Positions 60,407 through 64,000 of a stretch of DNA of 64,000 nt are shown in pieces; the first letter of the stretch is position 1; each line of letters starts with the position of its first letter. A model generated the notes under the pieces. It was not told the DNA's origin. It made no database searches and was given only the letters and a program-made list of their open reading frames with translations. The position numbers and the translations under genes are program-made. Source of the stretch: Streptomyces sp. WMMC500 (GTDB taxonomy: Bacteria > Actinomycetota > Actinomycetes > Streptomycetales > Streptomycetaceae); assembly GCF_027497195.1 (NCBI RefSeq), contig NZ_CP114905.1, forward strand, positions 2,342,001 through 2,406,000, in the 5' to 3' direction.

Positions 60407-61510
60407 TCAGTCGTTCAGGTCCGCCCCGCGGATCAGCCGGCGCCGCCGCCAGAGCACCAGCGGCACCGCCCCCATCAGCCCCAGCGCCGCCGGCGCCGCC
60501 CCCGCGGCGGCGTTCAGCCCCGGCTGGTCGAAGGTGCCCGGCACCGGGAGCGTGCCCCAGCGGTCGATCGGCCAGGCCCGCGCGATGGCCCGCCCGACGA
60601 CCAGGTCCTCGTCGACGAAGCCCTTGTCCGGCGACTTCTCGTGGTAGCGCGAGTCGAGCGAGTCCTGCCGGTGGTCGCCCATCACCCACAGCTTGCCCTC
60701 GGGCACCTTCACCGGCCCGAAGTCGTTGTCCTCGCAGGGCGTGTCACCGGGGAAGATGTACGAAGTCTCGTCCAGCGCCTTGCCGTTGACCTTCACCGGG
60801 CCGACGCCCTTGCACTCCACGGTGTCGCCGCCGACCGCGATGACGCGCTTGATGAGGTCCTGCTCCTCCGCCGAGGGCATGAGGCCGATGAAGCTCAGCC
60901 CCTTCTGGATGCCTTCGAGTACGGGCCCGGAGTCCGACGGCGGCGCCTCGTTCAGCCAGCCGCCCGGGTCGTGGAAGACGACGACCTCGCCGCGCTCCGG
61001 CTCGGCGCCGAACCACGGCGTGAGCTTGTCCACCAGCACGCGGTCGCCGACCTGCAGGGTGTTCTGCATGGAGTTGGAGGGGATGGAGAACGCCTGGACC
61101 AGGAAGGTCTTGATGATCAGCGCCAGCACCAGCGCGACCAGGATGAGGATCGGCAGCTCCTTCCAGAAGGAACGCTGCTTCTTCCCGCCCGCCCTGCTCT
61201 TCCCACCGGCGCCCGCCCCGCCGGACCCGTCCGCGTCCCCGCTGCCGCCGCTGTCCCCGCCGCCGTCGCTCATCGCTCCCGCTTCCGTCGCCGCAGGACC
61301 GCCGGGAGCACCGGACGCGGCATCCTGCGGGACGCCGCCCTTGGCGAGCGTGGGTCGGCGGTCGTCGTCCGGGGGGGTGTCCGCCGGGCCGGCCGCCTGC
61401 TCCGGAGGGCTGCCAGGAGGGCCGTCAGCCGGCTGCTGCCCCTGACCGGGCCGGTCCTCGGGACCCTCGTGACCGGACCGGGCACTGACTGCCACGTCCC
61501 CCACATCCAC
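60407..61510 (-). CDS. lepB: Type I signal peptidase (sipY position)
   Basis: 367 residues from GTG 61510 (AGGTGAGGA just upstream) or 288 from ATG 61273. The longer form overlaps the previous lepB by 241 bp; the shorter gives an ATGA overlap with it, with GGAAGCGGGAG upstream. Which start is used is open. The helix ELPILILVALVLALIIKTFLVQAF precedes the catalytic Ser in IPSNSMQNTL. Lys is in LIKRVIAVGG and the GDHRQDSLDSR box follows. A Gly/Pro-rich head is cytosolic. A second membrane helix ends the protein. Confidence 0.85.
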   Translation of the reverse strand: MDVGDVAVSARSGHEGPEDRPGQGQQPADGPPGSPPEQAAGPADTPPDDDRRPTLAKGGVPQDAASGAPGGPAATEAGAMSDGGGDSGGSGDADGSGGAGAGGKSRAGGKKQRSFWKELPILILVALVLALIIKTFLVQAFSIPSNSMQNTLQVGDRVLVDKLTPWFGAEPERGEVVVFHDPGGWLNEAPPSDSGPVLEGIQKGLSFIGLMPSAEEQDLIKRVIAVGGDTVECKGVGPVKVNGKALDETSYIFPGDTPCEDNDFGPVKVPEGKLWVMGDHRQDSLDSRYHEKSPDKGFVDEDLVVGRAIARAWPIDRWGTLPVPGTFDQPGLNAAAGAAPAALGLMGAVPLVLWRRRRLIRGADLND

Positions 61511-62835
61511 TCCTCACCTTGCCGCCGCCCGCCCCTGGTCAGGTGCAGGCCCACCACTCCCATAACGAGCGAGAGTTCCGCAGGAGTCGGGAGGGGCTCC
61601 ATTCGGCCCACTTCTTTCGAGGACACCTTATTCGCCCGCGCGTCCGACTCCGGCACCGAGGCATACGTGTCCGGTGCGTCGAATTTGTCCCAGTGACCGA
61701 GCGGCCAGGCGATGGCCATCGCCCGGCCGACGACGTCGTCCTCCGCGATCGTGCCGTGGTACGGACCGTCCAGGTGGTAGCGCGAGTCGGCGGAGTTCGA
61801 GCGGTGGTCGCCCATGACGAAGATCCGGCCCTCCGGCACCTTCACGTCGAAGGTCCGCTGCGACGGCTTGTCGCCGGGGTGCAGGTACGGCTCCACCAGC
61901 GCGCTGCCGTTGACCGTGACCCGCCCGGAGTCGTCGCAGCAGGCCACCCGGTCGCCGCCGACCGCCACGACCCGCTTGATGAGGTCCTGCTCGTGCTCCG
62001 AGGGCAGCAGTCCGATGAACGTCAGCACGTCCTTGGCCTGCGCGATGCCCACCGGGTCGTCGAGCCGGTCCTCCTCCCGGTTGCTGAGCCAGCCGCCGGG
62101 GTCCTTGAAGACGACGATGTCGCCGCGCTCCGGCTTCGCGCCGAACCAGGGCGTGAGTTTGTCCACGACGACCCGGTCGCCGATGCGGATGGTCTGCTCC
62201 ATGGATCCGGAGGGGATGACGAACGCCTGCAGCAGGAAGGTCTTGACGCCCAGCGCGATCAGCATGGCCGCGCCGATGATGAGCGGAATCTCCTTTATCC
62301 GCGAGCGGGTTCTGCGCCGCCGCGCCCGCTTGGCCGCCTTGCGGCGCTCCGCGCGCCCCCCGGTGCGCGGCGCCGGCTCGCCGCCCGGCCCGCGTGCGTC
62401 TGCGGGGCCCCGGCCGCCGCCCGGCTCGTACGGATCGTCGCCCGGGCCGCGGTGCGGGTACAGGCCGTCGCCGCCCCCGCCTCCCGGTCCGTACGGGTCC
62501 TCGCCGCCCCCGCCACCCGGCCGGTACGGGCGATCGCCGCCCCCGCCTCCCGGTCCGTACGGGCCGTCACCGCGCCCGCCGCCCGGCCGGTACTGGCCGC
62601 CTCCCGGCCGGTACTGGCCGCCGCCCGGTCCGTACGGGTCCCGGCCGCCGTACCCGCCGCCGGGGCCCTGCCCCCCGCCGCCCCCGTGTCCGTAGGGATC
62701 CCCGCCCCCGTAGCCGCCACCGGTGCCCTGCCCGCCGCCGCCCTCGTACGGGCCACGGCGACCCCGCCCACCGCCCGCGCCGCGCCGGTCCTCCCGGCCG
62801 CCGCCGCCCGCGTGACGCGCGTGGCTACCCCCCAT
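61270..62835 (-). CDS. lepB: Type I signal peptidase with long Gly/Tyr/Pro-rich N-terminal tail (sipX position)
   Basis: 521 residues, far longer than the usual ~300. Residues ~15-160 are a repetitive cytosolic tail rich in Gly, Pro, Tyr and Asp (units like GGGDPYGPGGG and GGGQYRP). After a basic patch (AAKRARRRRTRSRIKEIP) come the membrane helix and catalytic core: Ser in IPSGSMEQTI, Lys in LIKRVVAVGG, and GDHRSNSADSR. After about residue 440 the frame runs 241 bp into the next lepB gene and encodes an Arg/Pro-rich tail of doubtful value. ATG 62835 overlaps the end of the first lepB gene. Confidence 0.87.
   Translation of the reverse strand: MGGSHARHAGGGGREDRRGAGGGRGRRGPYEGGGGQGTGGGYGGGDPYGHGGGGGQGPGGGYGGRDPYGPGGGQYRPGGGQYRPGGGRGDGPYGPGGGGGDRPYRPGGGGGEDPYGPGGGGGDGLYPHRGPGDDPYEPGGGRGPADARGPGGEPAPRTGGRAERRKAAKRARRRRTRSRIKEIPLIIGAAMLIALGVKTFLLQAFVIPSGSMEQTIRIGDRVVVDKLTPWFGAKPERGDIVVFKDPGGWLSNREEDRLDDPVGIAQAKDVLTFIGLLPSEHEQDLIKRVVAVGGDRVACCDDSGRVTVNGSALVEPYLHPGDKPSQRTFDVKVPEGRIFVMGDHRSNSADSRYHLDGPYHGTIAEDDVVGRAMAIAWPLGHWDKFDAPDTYASVPESDARANKVSSKEVGRMEPLPTPAELSLVMGVVGLHLTRGGRRQGEEWMWGTWQSVPGPVTRVPRTGPVRGSSRLTALLAALRSRRPARRTPPRTTTADPRSPRAASRRMPRPVLPAVLRRRKRER
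62431..62733. repeat. Degenerate GC-rich repeat in a signal peptidase gene
   Basis: About 300 bp of imperfect short repeats, with CCCGGCCGGTACTGGCCGCC given twice in tandem near 62580-62620 and many CCGCCCCCGCC-type units. All keep the lepB frame and encode its Gly/Pro/Tyr-rich tail. Such tracts change length by slippage. Confidence 0.75.
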
Positions 62836-63547
62836 ACGCCGGCCGCCCCAGCGAGCCGATGCGGTCCGGCGGCCACCCCCGCCAGTCCGCCCTGCCGATC
62901 ACCTTGTCCACCGCGATCGTGCCGCCGCCCGGCGACCCCAGGTGGTCGCGGGAGTCGCGGGAGTCGCTGCGGTGGTCGCCCATCACCCACAGCCGGCCCG
63001 GCGGCACGGCGACGTCGAACTCGACCAGCGACGGGGCATCGCCCGGATACAGGTACTCCCGCTCGTCGAGCGGCTCTCCGTTCACCGTCACTCTCCCCCG
63101 TTCGTCGCAGCAGACCACCCGGTCACCGCCGACACCGATGACGCGCTTGACGTAGTCGGTGCCGTCGGGCTCCGCAAGTCCGGTGGCCGCGCCGGCCTTG
63201 CGCAGCAGGCCCGGCACCGGTCCCCCGCCGTGGTCGGCGGCGGCGAAGGTTCCGGAGCCGTCGAAGACGACAACGTCCCCGCGCTTCGGTTCGTCCCCGA
63301 ACGCGTAAGCGAGCTTGTTGACCAATACCCGGTCGCCGGGCTGGAGAACCGGCTCCATGGAACTGCTCGGCACCAGGAACGGCTGGACGACGAAGGCGCT
63401 GACGAGGAGCCCGACGACGGCGCAGCAGACCGCGACCGCAAGGGCCCAGCGCAGCAGACGAACAAAAGAGGAGCGCGATGCCTCCTCCCGCCCGGACTCC
63501 GGGGAGGAGGAGTCGTCGCGCTCCTCGGGCCGCAGCTCAGTGTCCAT
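62825..63547 (-). CDS. lepB: Type I signal peptidase (sipW position)
   Basis: 240 residues. A short acidic head, one helix (WALAVAVCCAVVGLLVSAFVVQPF), catalytic Ser in VPSSSMEPVL, Lys in YVKRVIGVGG and GDHRSDSRDSR. It lacks a clear second helix at the C-terminus, unlike its neighbours. First of the three overlapping sip genes. It starts 46 bp after the rplS stop on the same strand. Confidence 0.93.
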   Translation of the reverse strand: MDTELRPEERDDSSSPESGREEASRSSFVRLLRWALAVAVCCAVVGLLVSAFVVQPFLVPSSSMEPVLQPGDRVLVNKLAYAFGDEPKRGDVVVFDGSGTFAAADHGGGPVPGLLRKAGAATGLAEPDGTDYVKRVIGVGGDRVVCCDERGRVTVNGEPLDEREYLYPGDAPSLVEFDVAVPPGRLWVMGDHRSDSRDSRDHLGSPGGGTIAVDKVIGRADWRGWPPDRIGSLGRPAYGG

Positions 63548-63593
63548 CGCAGCGAAGCCTAATATGGCGGTTCGCCCGCGTGGACCGGCCGCG

Positions 63594-63941
63594 TCAGCTC
63601 TCGCGCTTCTCCTTGATCTTCGCGGCCTTGCCGCGGAGGTCGCGCAGGTAGTACAGCTTGGCGCGGCGGACCTGGCCGCGGGTCACGAGCTCGATCTTCT
63701 CGACGACCGGGGTGTGCACGGGGAAGGTGCGCTCGACGCCGACGCCGAAGCTGACCTTGCGGACCGTGAAGGACTCGCGGACCCCGGAACCCTGCCGGCG
63801 GATGACGACACCCTTGAACTGCTGGACACGGGAGCGGTTGCCCTCGATGACGCGCACGTGCACGTTGACCGTGTCGCCGGGGCGGAAGGGCGGGACGTCA
63901 TCGCGCAGAGAGGCTGCGTCGACGCTTTCGAGAAGGTTCAT
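63594..63941 (-). CDS. rplS: 50S ribosomal protein L19
   Basis: 115 residues from ATG 63941. [49 protein letters not shown] and [42 protein letters not shown] are canonical bL19. It sits at the 30S-50S interface. In actinobacteria rplS follows rpsP-rimM-trmD, which would lie beyond the right edge, and precedes the sip cluster as here. Confidence 0.98.
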   Translation of the reverse strand: MNLLESVDAASLRDDVPPFRPGDTVNVHVRVIEGNRSRVQQFKGVVIRRQGSGVRESFTVRKVSFGVGVERTFPVHTPVVEKIELVTRGQVRRAKLYYLRDLRGKAAKIKEKRES

Positions 63942-64000
63942 GACCGTCTGCTTTCTTCGCCGATGCCACAGGTCATCGACAAGAGTCCGAAGTGGGACAG

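Noticed and set aside
62431..62733. Repeat region that might be a CRISPR or satellite array
   Set aside because: Units are short, imperfect, without spacers, and keep the lepB reading frame. They encode a low-complexity protein tail.

Overview
The window is chromosomal DNA from a Streptomyces or a very close relative. The reasons are the very high GC with GC-rich third codon positions, the rare TTA codons confined to a few regulators and accessory genes, the SARP/NB-ARC regulators, a sporulation sigma factor of WhiG type, a four-gene signal peptidase cluster beside rplS, and the block rpsB-tsf / pyrH-frr-cdsA-rlmN. The right half (about 47-64 kb) is core housekeeping. The left half is metabolic and accessory.

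Layout, left to right. 0-12 kb: end of an unknown gene, a PucR regulator, a TraD/FtsK-like ATPase, an ECF41 sigma factor with what looks like its own promoter, gabT, a PAP2 phosphatase, small membrane proteins, an adenosine-deaminase-like enzyme and a glycerophosphodiesterase closed by a strong terminator. 12-18 kb: an MFS exporter and a small flavoprotein-like gene (with an in-frame 18-bp minisatellite) divergent from a large AfsR/SARP regulator. 18-32 kb: a polyamine/GABA catabolic region comprising a saccharopine-dehydrogenase-like protein, an FAD amine oxidase, a PotABCD-type importer in one tightly overlapped operon, two aldehyde dehydrogenases, an NB-ARC protein, an Lrp/AsnC regulator and a class III aminotransferase. 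32-41.5 kb: an unusual ABC exporter pair, an apparently foreign aegerolysin-like/cysteine-peptidase-like fusion, a beta-lactamase-type lipoprotein, a LOG-family protein, an HTH-NB-ARC-TPR regulator and a secreted protease inhibitor. 41.7-47 kb: a thiamine transporter operon (thiB-thiP-thiQ) under a clear TPP riboswitch, interrupted between thiP and thiQ by an IS200/IS605-type element carrying tnpB. 47-64 kb: rlmN, cdsA, frr, pyrH, tsf, rpsB, an M23 peptidase, a TetR regulator, whiG, dprA, a comM-like gene, yraN, a DUF2469 gene, four lepB genes and rplS.

How genes work together. The Pot importer, FAD oxidase, aldehyde dehydrogenases, aminotransferase and GabT form a plausible route from putrescine/spermidine through aminobutyraldehyde to GABA and succinate semialdehyde, with PucR and Lrp-type local regulators. 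The TPP riboswitch controls thiamine uptake. The TnpB element seems to have supplied the start codon, ribosome binding site and first ~20 residues of the transporter ATPase.

Most interesting items: the IS-thiQ fusion, the aegerolysin-like/peptidase-like fusion, two intergenic groups of DnaA-box-like sites, an ECF41 promoter match, and an ABC ATPase with degenerate signature and switch residues. No rRNA, tRNA or CRISPR array was seen.
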